From Methanoregula sp. PtaB.Bin085 (GTDB lineage: Archaea; Halobacteriota; Methanomicrobia; Methanomicrobiales; Methanospirillaceae): 64,000 nt of DNA. Position numbers and translations under genes: made by a program. The stretch covers positions 62,001 through 126,000 of the forward strand of contig NZ_MVQB01000062.1 of NCBI RefSeq assembly GCF_002067035.1, in the 5' to 3' direction. The notes below the pieces were generated by a model that saw nothing but the letters and a program-made list of their open reading frames with translations, had not been told where the DNA came from and made no database searches. Positions 8,616-17,930 of the stretch are shown here, one piece after another (positions within the stretch are counted from its first letter, which is position 1; every line of letters starts with the position of its first letter).

Positions 8616-9770
8616 ATGCAGGCAGTTATTCTTGCAGCAGGGGAAGGAATCCGGGTCCGGCCGCTCACCAGGAGTAGGCCGAAAGCAATGATCCCGGTGG
8701 CAAACCGCCCTATCATTGAATATGTGATCGATGCACTTCTGAAAAACGGTATCCGTGACATTATCGTTGTCGTAGGATACCGCAAGGAACAGGTGACGCG
8801 GTTTTTAAACGGGCTCGAAGTCCCGGTTGAAGTTGTGGTCCAGGAAAAACAACTTGGCACGGCCCACGCTCTCCAGTGCGCAGAATCACTGATCAAAGGA
8901 GATTTCCTCGTCCTTCCGGGCGATAATTATATCGACCCCCGGTCCATCGCCCGTATCCGCGATACGACAAACGCTGTCCTTGTCAAGGAACACCCCAGTC
9001 CCTCGAATTTCGGGGTCGTTTTCATGAATAACGGCCTCGTGACCGATATCGTGGAAAAGCCAGAACATTCCCCGAGTTTCATGGTGAGTACGGGCATCTG
9101 TTCCCTGAAAAAGAGCTTCTTCTCCTATATCCGGGGAACCGATATAACCGATGCCGTGGCGGGAATGATCCAGGCCGGAGAACCTGTCCGGGCTGTTCCG
9201 GCAGATGACTGGCAGGATGCCATATTTGCCTGGGACCTGGTAAAAATGAACAGGCGCCTTTTGAAAAACATACCGAAAGCACGGGAAGGCACCGCAAGCA
9301 GACAGACCATCATCCAGGGACAGGTCAGCATTGGAAAGGGAACGAGAATCGGCCCGAACACGGTTATTACCGGTCCCGTTGTTATTGGAGATAATTGCGA
9401 GATCGGGCCAAACACGGTGATCCTGCCCGACACGAGCATCGGCTCGCGTGTCAGCCTGAATCCATTCTCCATCGTGGGTGATTCGATAATCATGGATGAT
9501 TCCACAATCGGATCGCATTCCCGGATCGTGGACAGTGTTATTGGCGAACGGTGCAGCCTTGGTGATCATACATCGGTTACCACCGCTCCCGGTCTCATGG
9601 AATTCGAAGGGCATGCCATCCGGTCGGAGTTCGGTGCGGTTCTCGGGGATAATGTTTCCAGCGGCCCGTTCACGGTATTCAAGAACAGTATCGTCGGAAA
9701 TAATGTAACGATCGAAAGCCAGGCACGTATCTCCTCCCGTATCGTACCGGACGGATCCCTGGTGATATAA
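8616..9770 (+). CDS. GlmU-like sugar-1-phosphate nucleotidylyltransferase paralogue
   Basis: A 384-residue paralogue of the preceding gene. The nucleotidylyltransferase domain starts LAAGEGIRVRPLTRSRPKAM, then has LPGDNYI and a hexapeptide-repeat helix (GTRIGPNTVITGPVVIGD). At the position of the acetyltransferase motif (GAGTKGANLRHD in the neighbour) it reads LGDHTSVTTAPGLMEF, so acetylation is probably lost. It may be a glucose-1-phosphate or other sugar-1-phosphate thymidylyl- or uridylyltransferase. The ATG at 8616 is chosen because the frame upstream lies inside glmU. It is followed by glmS after one base. Confidence 0.85.
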   Translation: MQAVILAAGEGIRVRPLTRSRPKAMIPVANRPIIEYVIDALLKNGIRDIIVVVGYRKEQVTRFLNGLEVPVEVVVQEKQLGTAHALQCAESLIKGDFLVLPGDNYIDPRSIARIRDTTNAVLVKEHPSPSNFGVVFMNNGLVTDIVEKPEHSPSFMVSTGICSLKKSFFSYIRGTDITDAVAGMIQAGEPVRAVPADDWQDAIFAWDLVKMNRRLLKNIPKAREGTASRQTIIQGQVSIGKGTRIGPNTVITGPVVIGDNCEIGPNTVILPDTSIGSRVSLNPFSIVGDSIIMDDSTIGSHSRIVDSVIGERCSLGDHTSVTTAPGLMEFEGHAIRSEFGAVLGDNVSSGPFTVFKNSIVGNNVTIESQARISSRIVPDGSLVI

Positions 9771-9771
9771 C

Positions 9772-11517
9772 GTGTGTGGCATTATCGGGTACATTGGCAG
9801 GAGAGATGCAGCCCCCCTTATTATCGAAGGCCTTAAAAAACTCGAATACCGGGGCTATGATTCCTTTGGCGTTGCGACTGCGGGTGCCGGTATTGATATC
9901 GCCAAACACCAGGGACGTATATCAGAGAAGGGTGGTTCGGCTGCACAGCTCAAAGGAAAAGCAGGTATCGGCCATACCCGCTGGGCAACCCACGGGGTGC
10001 CCAGTGACAGGAATGCCCATCCCCACACCGACTGCAGCGGAACGATCGCACTTGTCCATAACGGGATCGTTGAGAACTATGCCTCCCTGAAACGGGAGCT
10101 TGAGTCGCGGGGGCATACATTCCGGTCAGAGACCGATACCGAGGTGATCGTCCATCTCGTTGAGGAGGAGTATGCAAAAAAACCCGACCTGCTGGCTGCC
10201 GTTCAGGCCGTTATCCCCCGGCTTGAAGGATCGTACGCAATCCTTGTCCTTGCTGCCGGCGAAGACCGGATCGTGGCAGCCCGGAACGCGAGCCCCCTTG
10301 TTATCGGGATCGGGGACGGAGAGTTTTTTGCGGCATCGGATATGACCCCGGTCATAGAATTCACCGAGCGGGCAGTTTACCTTGAAGACGGGGATACGGT
10401 ATCCCTTTCAAGGAAAAACGTCGAGATCTACTCCCATGGCAAACCCGTATCCCGGCCGGTGGAACTTATTGACTGGTCGCTTGAGGATGTCAGGAAAGGC
10501 GGATTTGCCCATTATATGCTGAAGGAGATCTACGAGCAGCCCCTGGCATTCTATAATACCATCCGTTCGATGGATCCCGCGGCGCTGCCAGAAGAAGTTC
10601 TTCGGGCATCATCGGTGACGGTCGTTGCCTGCGGCTCCTCGTATCATGCAGGTCTGATTTTCAAGTACCTTCTCGAAGAGATTGCGGGTATTCCGGCCCG
10701 GCTGGAATTTGCATCCGAATTCAAGTATTTCCCCCCGCCGGTTTCAGGACTTGTCGTCGGGATTTCCCAGTCCGGCGAGACGGCCGACACCCTGGCGGCC
10801 ATGAAGTATGCCCGAAGTGCCGGTTGTCATACCCTCGCGATAACAAATGTACTGGGGAGCAGCATCACGCGGGCAGCCGATACCACGTTGTTCATGCGTG
10901 CCGGACCGGAAATCAGTGTCGCGGCAACGAAATCATTTGTTGCGCAGCTCGCAATCCTGATGCAGATTGTCAACAGGATTTCAGACAGGAAATGTGATGA
11001 AATACTGCTGCAGGCACACAAGGCTGTCGAAGAGATCCTGCTCATGGATCTCGGCGAGGCTGTCAGGGTGTGTGAGAAGGCACAGAATATCTTTTATGTA
11101 GGGCGCGGACCATTTTACCCGGTCTCCCTTGAAGGGGCATTGAAGATGAAGGAGATCTCCTACATCCATGCCGAGGGATACACCGCAGGTGAACTCAAAC
11201 ACGGACCTTTTGCCCTGCTTTCCCCGGAAACCCCGGTCATTGCACTCTGCATGCCCGGCAATACCTATGGGGTCATGATCTCGAATATCAAGGAGATGAA
11301 GGCGCGTGGGGCGCCGGTCATTGCCATCGGGGTTACCGGTGACAGGGAGCTTCCGGATATTGTTGACCTCTTTATCGCTGTCCCGAATACTCCCTTATTT
11401 ACCCAGATCCTCACGTGTCTTGTCATCGAGCAGCTCCTTGCGTACCATACAGCGGTAGCCCTCGGAAGGGATGTCGACAAACCGAGAAATCTTGCAAAGA
11501 GCGTGACAGTCGAATGA
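9772..11517 (+). CDS. glmS: Glucosamine-6-phosphate synthase, isomerizing
   Basis: A 581-residue enzyme that makes glucosamine-6-phosphate from fructose-6-phosphate and glutamine. The GTG start gives MCGIIGYIG, with Cys2 as the glutaminase nucleophile. The amidotransferase domain (residues 1-215) has TRWATHGVPSDRNAHPH and HNGIVENY. Two SIS sugar-isomerase domains follow, with SQSGETADTLAAM and a C-terminal end PRNLAKSVTVE typical of GlmS. It begins one base after the upstream stop, and its TGA overlaps the next ATG, so the cluster is an operon. Confidence 0.96.
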   Translation: MCGIIGYIGRRDAAPLIIEGLKKLEYRGYDSFGVATAGAGIDIAKHQGRISEKGGSAAQLKGKAGIGHTRWATHGVPSDRNAHPHTDCSGTIALVHNGIVENYASLKRELESRGHTFRSETDTEVIVHLVEEEYAKKPDLLAAVQAVIPRLEGSYAILVLAAGEDRIVAARNASPLVIGIGDGEFFAASDMTPVIEFTERAVYLEDGDTVSLSRKNVEIYSHGKPVSRPVELIDWSLEDVRKGGFAHYMLKEIYEQPLAFYNTIRSMDPAALPEEVLRASSVTVVACGSSYHAGLIFKYLLEEIAGIPARLEFASEFKYFPPPVSGLVVGISQSGETADTLAAMKYARSAGCHTLAITNVLGSSITRAADTTLFMRAGPEISVAATKSFVAQLAILMQIVNRISDRKCDEILLQAHKAVEEILLMDLGEAVRVCEKAQNIFYVGRGPFYPVSLEGALKMKEISYIHAEGYTAGELKHGPFALLSPETPVIALCMPGNTYGVMISNIKEMKARGAPVIAIGVTGDRELPDIVDLFIAVPNTPLFTQILTCLVIEQLLAYHTAVALGRDVDKPRNLAKSVTVE

Positions 11518-12113
11518 GAGAATATGGTATCAACCAGGTAGGACAAGGCGTGCAGGTATTCGAACCGGTGACGATAGGGTTTCCCTCCCGGGAAAATATC
11601 GGCAGAAGCGATTATCGGGGTACAACGATCGGACGCAACGCCGTTCTCAGGCCGGGAACAATAATCTACTGCGATGTCATCATCGGGGATGATTTCCAGA
11701 GCGGCCATAATTGCGTGATCCGCGAGAAAACCCGTATTGGTAACCGGACCATTGTCGGGACGGCAACGGTCATTGACGGGAATACAACAATAGGCAGCCG
11801 TGTCAGCCTGCAGAGTATGGTCTATATCCCTACGAATACAACGATAGGTGATCATGTTTTCATAGGACCGAATGCTGTCCTGACCAATGATCGGTATCCT
11901 CCCTCCTCCGGACCTCTCATCGGTCCAACGATTAAAGACGGGGTGGCTATCGGAGCAAATACCACGATCCTTCCCGGGATATGTATCGGTGAAGGTGCGT
12001 TTGTTGCAGCCGGTTCTGTTGTTACCCGCGATGTTCCGGATCATACGATGGCCATTGGATCGCCTGCGAGGATCAGGGATCTTCCGGAAGAGATGCGAAA
12101 AAGAGGAGAATAA
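11514..12113 (+). CDS. Hexapeptide-repeat acyltransferase (sugar N-acetyltransferase type)
   Basis: A 199-residue protein made almost entirely of hexapeptide repeats that fold as a left-handed beta-helix (TTIGRNAVLRPGT, GVAIGANTTILPGI). The end AAGSVVTRDVPDHTMAIGSPAR is typical of acetyltransferases that use acetyl-CoA on amino-sugar nucleotides, such as the WlbB/WbpD group. The ATG at 11514 overlaps the glmS stop (ATGA); a longer frame lies inside glmS. In this cluster it probably acetylates an amino sugar for the N-glycan. The exact substrate cannot be told. Confidence 0.85.
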   Translation: MREYGINQVGQGVQVFEPVTIGFPSRENIGRSDYRGTTIGRNAVLRPGTIIYCDVIIGDDFQSGHNCVIREKTRIGNRTIVGTATVIDGNTTIGSRVSLQSMVYIPTNTTIGDHVFIGPNAVLTNDRYPPSSGPLIGPTIKDGVAIGANTTILPGICIGEGAFVAAGSVVTRDVPDHTMAIGSPARIRDLPEEMRKRGE

Positions 12114-12161
12114 TAATCCATTCACCTGACGAGATCGTGAAAGATCCGGACCAGTTCTGCC

Positions 12162-13295
12162 ATGAAGATCCTCCTTGTTTCAACCCAGGATTACATCCAC
12201 CATCCGATTCCCTCGCGTCATCATTATATTTTTGAAGAACTGGCAGAGCGTCATGAGGTTCATGTTGCCCATTTCCATGTCAGCCGCGGGGAAACGAGAC
12301 CAACCCGGCTGATTGTTGAGGAGGCGACCCAGTTCCCGTTACAAAGCCCTCTCTTCCATTATACCCTGAATACACCGTATCATTACCTTGTTTTTAACAA
12401 TCTCCTCCGAGACAAGGGATTCGATGCGGTCGTTGCTGCTCATGTCCTTGCCGGTTCCGCGGTAATCCGTGCAGCGAAGAGATATGAGGTGCCGCTCGTT
12501 TTTGACCTCAAGGACTGGTTCCCCGACTCAGCAGCAGCCTATTTCAAGAACCGGCTGATGCAGGGCCTGGTCAGGAGGACAGTCTGGGAGATAACGAAAC
12601 GGAACCTGGCAGACAGCGATCGCATCACGACGGTTTCTCCCTCGCTTGTTGAAAAACTCGGGAGGCTGGGCTTTACGGCAGGTCTTATCACCAATGGCGT
12701 TGACACCGGCCTGTTCCGGCCAATGAGCGGAGACACGGCACGGGCTGAGCTCGGAATTGGTGCGGATGAATTTGTTATTGGTTTCTCGGGAAGTGTGGAA
12801 CGCTGGTATGCCATCGATAACATGATCCGGGCACTTCCGGAACTAATCCGCTGCCATCCCCGGACCCGGCTCCTGGTTATCGGGGGATCCCTGTTCACCG
12901 ATTACCGGCATGAACTTGAAAACCTTGCACGGGACCTCGGTGTTACCGACCGGGTGATCTTCACCGGGACGAAACCATACCACGAACTTCCCCGGTATAT
13001 TGCCTGCATGGATGTCTGTACAATCCCCTTGTCTCCCCCCCAGTGGGGGGATATTGCACTCCCGAACAAGTTCTTTGAATATTCAGCCTGCGGAAAACCT
13101 ATCGTTATGAGACCAATACCGGATGTTGCCCGTATCGGAGGACCCAACCTTTTCGTGTATAAAACACAGGAAGAGTACATCGCACAGATACGGTCATTGA
13201 TGAAGAATCCCCGAACGTTCAGTATCAACCTTGAAAAGTACAGCTGGAAAGAGAAGGCCTGCCAATTCGAAGATCTCCTACAAAGTCTCGTCTGA
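12162..13295 (+). CDS. Glycosyltransferase family 4 (group 1)
   Basis: A 377-residue GT-B fold glycosyltransferase. The N-terminus MKILLVSTQDYIHHPIPSRH is the usual first strand, and the C-terminal domain holds IGFSGSVERWYAIDN, VIFTGTKPYHELPRYIA and ALPNKFFEYSACGKPIV, which carries the nucleotide-sugar binding Glu. No transmembrane segments or signal. It probably acts on the cytoplasmic face of the membrane, adding a sugar to a dolichol-linked glycan that AglB, the next gene, transfers to protein. Donor and linkage are unknown. An internal C7/G6 hairpin (13035-13050) is just PPQWGD coding sequence. Confidence 0.9.
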   Translation: MKILLVSTQDYIHHPIPSRHHYIFEELAERHEVHVAHFHVSRGETRPTRLIVEEATQFPLQSPLFHYTLNTPYHYLVFNNLLRDKGFDAVVAAHVLAGSAVIRAAKRYEVPLVFDLKDWFPDSAAAYFKNRLMQGLVRRTVWEITKRNLADSDRITTVSPSLVEKLGRLGFTAGLITNGVDTGLFRPMSGDTARAELGIGADEFVIGFSGSVERWYAIDNMIRALPELIRCHPRTRLLVIGGSLFTDYRHELENLARDLGVTDRVIFTGTKPYHELPRYIACMDVCTIPLSPPQWGDIALPNKFFEYSACGKPIVMRPIPDVARIGGPNLFVYKTQEEYIAQIRSLMKNPRTFSINLEKYSWKEKACQFEDLLQSLV

Positions 13296-13308
13296 TACCA
13301 TTATCCAA

Positions 13309-13316
13309 ATTTATTA
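13309..13316 (+). promoter_or_regulatory. TATA box upstream of aglB
   Basis: ATTTATTA with a preceding CCAAA lies just past the glycosyltransferase stop. Transcription would begin about 13338, downstream of the ATG at 13317 but upstream of the ATG at 13359, so it argues for the later start of aglB and for separate expression of the oligosaccharyltransferase. Confidence 0.55.
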
Positions 13317-13358
13317 ATGGTCCCAGCTGAAACGTACTTACCACAAAAGGTAGGTTCC

Positions 13359-15971
13359 ATGATAACACTTGATTTTAAAAGCCGGCGTTTCTATATCATC
13401 GTCGGTCTCGTTACATTTTTTTGCCTTTTCGCCCTCTGGCTCCGCCTCCTGCCCATGCTTGTCAGCGGAAATACCGATGTCCTGATGCTCGTGGCAAGCG
13501 ACGATCCGCTCTATAACCTGCGGCAGGTTGAGCAGATACTCGCAAATTTCCCGGAGTATGCATGGTTTGACCCGATGACGAATTACCCGCACGGGTCTCC
13601 GATCTACTGGGGTCCTCTGTTTCCCACCGTTATTGCAATATGTTGTCTTCTGACAGGCGCGTCAACCCGGACGGAGATCATCAGCATTGGTCTTCTCATC
13701 CCGCCGCTCATGGCAGTGGCTACGATCGCCCTCATGTACTTTGTCGGAAAAACCTGCGGCGACTGGAAAACGGGGGTCATGTCGGCGGGATTTCTCGCAA
13801 TTATCACAGGGCAGTTCTTTTACCGTTCCCATTACGGGTACATGGACCACCACATTGCAGAAGCCCTTTTTTCAACGTTATTCTGTCTTTTCTATATGTA
13901 TGCGATCCTGACAGAGAAAGGGTCGCACATAGATCTGAAAAATCCCGGATCCTACAAATCACTCCTGCTGGTCTCCGGCCTTGCAGGAATTGCATACCTC
14001 CTTGGTCTCCTGACAATGCCGACCATGATCCTCTTCGCGATGATCGCCGGGATTTTTACCGTTATCCAGTTCATCATCGATGTCTGGCGCGGTCGATCAA
14101 GCGAGTACCTGCTTCTCATCAATATCACGATCTTCATCATTGCAATCATCGGCATGCTGGTCTTTGGATTTAAAAATCCGGGCATCGATCTTTCGACGTA
14201 CTCAGTCGGCCACATCATCGCATATCTCGGGATGATCATCGGGACGGGCATATTGTATCTCCTGCAGATTTACCTGAAAGAGAGAGAGAAAATCTATTAT
14301 CCTGTTGCACTTGCAGGATGCGGACTCGCTTTTGCACTATTCCTGTACCTGGCTATCCCGCAACTGTATACACTCCTGATTTACGATCTCTTCTCATTCT
14401 TCGGCCAGGCTCCGGTCACCGAGACCGTTCAGGAAGCCCGCGGGTGGGCGCTGGACATGGCATGGCATACGTTCAACTACGGTCTCCTCCTGATGGCCGG
14501 CGGTATCCTCGTGATGATATACAAGAACCTCCATAACGAACATCCCGAACAGGTCTTTGCCCTGGTCTGGTCTATCGTCATGTTCTTTTCCACGTGGCAG
14601 CATGTCAGGTACGAGTATTATCTTGCCATCAATGTCGCCCTGCTCGCTGCAGTCTGTGTAACATATATTTTTACCCGGGGACTGCCGGATATCAGGCACC
14701 TTATGTCCGGGGCATCCTCCCATCACGACGAAGGGGCAGGGAAAGAGAATGTACCTGCTCCGGGGGCCACGGCAAAGAAGCAGAAAAAAAGTCATAAAGC
14801 CGTATCGCGCCACACAACAATCAATTATCCCCTTGTGGGAATTCTTGTTATCACCATCGGGCTCTCCCTGCTTTTTGCCTACACCTCGGTTTCCTATAGT
14901 TACACAAGTTCTGTGGCCATCTCAACGAGGATGAACGCGGACTGGCGGGAATCGATGGAATGGCTGGGAAACAATACACCGGAAACGGGTGTCGACTACC
15001 TGAAAATTTACGACCGGAAATCGTTTGAATATCCTGCAGGATCGTATGGTATTATGTCCTGGTGGGACTACGGGCACCTCATAACCTTCATTGCAAAACG
15101 CATTCCCAATGCCAATCCGTTCCAGCAGGGGGTTGCAGGTTCTGACGGGGCAGCTGCATACTTCATGTCAACCAGTGAAGATGCAGCAAATGCCATCCTT
15201 GACCGTATCGGCACCCGGTATATCGTAACGGATATTGAAATGGACACCGGAAAATTCTGGGCCATGTCCACATGGAACAACGCGACTCTTGCCACGGATC
15301 CCTACCAGATGATCATGATCCTCCAGCGTAATGATAATCCCAATAGTGCCGATCTTGCCCGGCTCAATAAGCAGGAGTATTATATGACAACCATCTCCCG
15401 TCTCCATAATTTCGATGGTTCGATGGGAACCCCTACCGTTGCATATTATATTGAATATTCGGACCCTTCCATCACTTCAGCGTACTACCCGCTTATTACC
15501 ACAATTAAAAAAATGGATGCGGCAGAAGCGAGACTCCTGGCCCTGCAGTATAACCTCAATTCCACGAATCCCGCAAAGCATGCAGTCGTCCTGAACCCGG
15601 ATTCAACGTCCGATATCGTGCGCCCGATCGATACCGTTCCTGCGTTGCAGCATTACCGACTTGTCCATGAATCACCAACGAATGTATTCGATGTCAAGAC
15701 CGGTGTGGATGTCAGGTATGTGAAAGTCTTCGAATATGTGAAAGGGGCCCATATCAAAGGTGAAGGCATCATTGAAGTACCTCTCATCACCAACACCGGG
15801 AGAACATTCACCTACCGTCAGGCAAGTGTCAATGGTGAATTCATCGTTCCCTACCCGACGACAGGAAATCCCTATGGTGTGAAAACCACGGGAAAATATA
15901 CCATCACCGGGACCGGGAAAGAGTATGAAGTACCCGAATCGGCGGTGTCCGGGGGATTGACAATCCAGTAA
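13359..15971 (+). CDS. aglB: Archaeal oligosaccharyltransferase AglB (STT3 family)
   Basis: An 870-residue integral membrane enzyme that transfers a lipid-linked glycan to Asn in N-X-S/T sequons outside the cell. The N-terminal half carries many membrane spans. After span 1 the first external loop has SDDPLYNLRQ, and YMDHHIAEALF follows in a later loop; both are metal-binding elements. The C-terminal globular part has the hallmark SWWDYGHLI near residue 565 and DTGKFWAM, a plausible DK-type motif (DxxKxxxM). The start at 13359 follows AGGTAGG and lies past the TATA box; ATG 13317 would add 14 polar residues. It ends the glycan cluster. Confidence 0.95.
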   Translation: MITLDFKSRRFYIIVGLVTFFCLFALWLRLLPMLVSGNTDVLMLVASDDPLYNLRQVEQILANFPEYAWFDPMTNYPHGSPIYWGPLFPTVIAICCLLTGASTRTEIISIGLLIPPLMAVATIALMYFVGKTCGDWKTGVMSAGFLAIITGQFFYRSHYGYMDHHIAEALFSTLFCLFYMYAILTEKGSHIDLKNPGSYKSLLLVSGLAGIAYLLGLLTMPTMILFAMIAGIFTVIQFIIDVWRGRSSEYLLLINITIFIIAIIGMLVFGFKNPGIDLSTYSVGHIIAYLGMIIGTGILYLLQIYLKEREKIYYPVALAGCGLAFALFLYLAIPQLYTLLIYDLFSFFGQAPVTETVQEARGWALDMAWHTFNYGLLLMAGGILVMIYKNLHNEHPEQVFALVWSIVMFFSTWQHVRYEYYLAINVALLAAVCVTYIFTRGLPDIRHLMSGASSHHDEGAGKENVPAPGATAKKQKKSHKAVSRHTTINYPLVGILVITIGLSLLFAYTSVSYSYTSSVAISTRMNADWRESMEWLGNNTPETGVDYLKIYDRKSFEYPAGSYGIMSWWDYGHLITFIAKRIPNANPFQQGVAGSDGAAAYFMSTSEDAANAILDRIGTRYIVTDIEMDTGKFWAMSTWNNATLATDPYQMIMILQRNDNPNSADLARLNKQEYYMTTISRLHNFDGSMGTPTVAYYIEYSDPSITSAYYPLITTIKKMDAAEARLLALQYNLNSTNPAKHAVVLNPDSTSDIVRPIDTVPALQHYRLVHESPTNVFDVKTGVDVRYVKVFEYVKGAHIKGEGIIEVPLITNTGRTFTYRQASVNGEFIVPYPTTGNPYGVKTTGKYTITGTGKEYEVPESAVSGGLTIQ

Positions 15972-16054
15972 TTTCTTTTGTATCACGATCGCTTTTTTTA
16001 CCAGGGTCGAATCCAGACAAAAAATATATCGGAAGGAAACAATCATTCTCCGGT

Positions 16055-16348
16055 ATGTCAGCGGATGAGATAGCTCTTGGGACAAGAGTCCGTTATCCAA
16101 AGACCGGGACAACAGGTAAAATCCTTCATATCGAGCAGATCAGGGGGGAAACCTTTGCCGAACTTGACAGCACCCATCTCCTGTACCGTATCGACCAGCT
16201 CTCCCCGGTAACAGGAACTGAAAAAACGGTCTCATCGACCATTGAAGATGCCAAAAAAGTGATTGAACGGGAACGTGAATTCGCATCGGGCAGCGGTCTC
16301 CAGGACGCATTGAAGAATATCGACCAGAGCTGTGAGGGCGGGGGCTGA
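16055..16348 (+). CDS. DUF2098 family small protein
   Basis: A 97-residue protein. The N-terminus VRYPKTGTTGKILHIEQI, then FAELDSTHLLYRIDQL, matches my memory of the DUF2098 family, a small beta-barrel-like family found almost only in methanogens and of unknown role. The C-terminal third is charged and helical. TATA-like AAAAAATATAT lies about 35 bp upstream of the ATG. No operon partner is evident. Confidence 0.8.
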   Translation: MSADEIALGTRVRYPKTGTTGKILHIEQIRGETFAELDSTHLLYRIDQLSPVTGTEKTVSSTIEDAKKVIEREREFASGSGLQDALKNIDQSCEGGG

Positions 16349-16627
16349 TACACCGGCAAAGCTTTGGCGAATTCTTCTTCATTTTTACCTTTTTTCTGAA
16401 CCGTTAAAAAGAAGTTCTGGTTTTTTCCAAAAGAACAACCGGCAGGTGTGCCGGGGATCAACAAACGGCGCAATAACCGGGCATTTCCGTGGTTTGACCG
16501 ACATTCAGGATAAGAAAATGTGGAGTTCTGGATTGAATTTATGTATAAGGCGCGCAATATGATTATCAGCTATCGGCCGGAACACGGTGGGATCTGGTGG
16601 TATCACGGCATCCCACAGGGCCAAAAC

Positions 16628-16682
16628 AATAAATATTCATGGCAAGGTGGCCAGACCGGCCATCTTTTCGCGGTAAGGAGGT
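16628..16682 (+). promoter_or_regulatory. Promoter and ribosome binding site of the aIF2-gamma operon
   Basis: TATA box AATAAATATT at 16628-16637 and a strong Shine-Dalgarno TAAGGAGGT at 16674-16682. The rest of the gap 16349-16692 holds T-rich stretches near 16385-16425 that could end the DUF2098 transcript, and no gene I can support. The position of the TATA box shows that the ATG at 16639 cannot be the start of the initiation factor. Confidence 0.6.
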
Positions 16683-16692
16683 TCGATTTCAT

Positions 16693-17928
16693 TTGCATGA
16701 TGTGACAATCCCCAGTGTCAATATCGGAGTTGTCGGTCACGTTGACCACGGCAAGACAACGCTCGTGAACGCGCTCACCGGGACATGGACAGACCGGCAC
16801 AGTGAAGAAGTAAAGAGGGGTATCTCTATCCGTCTCGGGTATGCCGATGCAACGTTCTACCGGTGCGGGAAATGCGAGGGCCCTGATGCGTTCTCAACAA
16901 AACCGGACTGCCCGGTGTGCGGGGGGAAAGGAACACCCTTCCGATCCATATCCTTTGTCGATGCGCCGGGACATGAAACCCTGATGGCAACCATGTTGTC
17001 GGGATCCGCGCTGATGGACGGTGCGATGCTGGTAATTGCAGCGAGCGAGAAATGCCCGCAGCCGCAGACAAAAGAACATCTCATGGCACTTGAACTGGTC
17101 GGTATAAAGAATATCGTTATCGTCCAGAGCAAGATCGATGTTGTCAGCCAGAAAGAAGCGATTGACAATTACCAGGAAATTAAAGCATTTGTCAAAGGAA
17201 CAATCGCAGAAAATGCACCAATCATCCCCCTGTCGTCTCAAAAGGGTATCAACATCGGGGCTCTTGTCGAGGCGCTGGATCAGACGATCCCCGAGCCAAA
17301 ACGTGATCCCGATGCAGAACCGGTCATGCTTATTGCCCGTTCCTTCGACGTGAACAAACCCGGATGCAACTGGAAGGATGTCAAGGGAGGGGTCGTAGGA
17401 GGATCGCTTATCCGGGGCATTCTCCATGCCGATGAGAAAATTGAGATACGGCCCGGGAGGCAGACTCAGGTCGAGAACCGGATAAAATGGATCCCTATCG
17501 TCACGACAATCACCTCGATAAACGCCGGATCCAAAAAAGTTGACGAGGCAACCCCCGGGGGCCTGCTCGGTATCGGGACAAAACTGGACCCGGCACTCAC
17601 CAAGAGCGATGCGCTCGCCGGGCAGGTTCTCGGGCACGAGGGAAAACTTCCGCCGGTGTGGGATAAGATCCGGTGCAGTGTTACCCTGATGGAACGGGTT
17701 GTCGGTGCGACAAGCGAACTTATCATCGAACCACTGAAACATTCAGAACCCCTGATGCTTTCAGTCGGAACCGCGGTAACCGTCGGCGTTGTCAGCAACA
17801 CGAAAAAGGATCATGTTGAGATCGTACTGAAGCGGCCCGTATGTGCTGAAACGGGGTCACGGATTGCTATCAGCCGGCAGGTGGGAGCACGCTGGCGCCT
17901 GATCGGGATGGGCGTACTGGGAGAATAA
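16693..17928 (+). CDS. eif2g: Translation initiation factor aIF2 subunit gamma
   Basis: A 411-residue GTPase that delivers initiator Met-tRNA to the small ribosomal subunit. G1 is GHVDHGKTT near residue 14, G3 is DAPGH, G4 is VQSKID, and switch region ISIRLGYAD is typical. A zinc knuckle CGKC...CPVC sits between residues 57 and 78. C-terminal EF-Tu-like domains II and III follow. A TTG at 16693 placed 11 bp after the GGAGG is the best start; GTG 16702 is possible. It leads an operon with the PIN protein, rpoE1, spt4 and dephospho-CoA kinase. Confidence 0.95.
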   Translation: MHDVTIPSVNIGVVGHVDHGKTTLVNALTGTWTDRHSEEVKRGISIRLGYADATFYRCGKCEGPDAFSTKPDCPVCGGKGTPFRSISFVDAPGHETLMATMLSGSALMDGAMLVIAASEKCPQPQTKEHLMALELVGIKNIVIVQSKIDVVSQKEAIDNYQEIKAFVKGTIAENAPIIPLSSQKGINIGALVEALDQTIPEPKRDPDAEPVMLIARSFDVNKPGCNWKDVKGGVVGGSLIRGILHADEKIEIRPGRQTQVENRIKWIPIVTTITSINAGSKKVDEATPGGLLGIGTKLDPALTKSDALAGQVLGHEGKLPPVWDKIRCSVTLMERVVGATSELIIEPLKHSEPLMLSVGTAVTVGVVSNTKKDHVEIVLKRPVCAETGSRIAISRQVGARWRLIGMGVLGE

Positions 17929-17930
17929 AG

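Noticed and set aside
11265-12125. 286-codon frame antisense to glmS and the acyltransferase
   Set aside because: Both sense genes are well supported by motifs and operon overlaps.
13035-13050. C7/G6 hairpin resembling the GACCCCCC repeats
   Set aside because: It is coding sequence of the glycosyltransferase (PPQWGD) and lacks the GAC/GTC flank.
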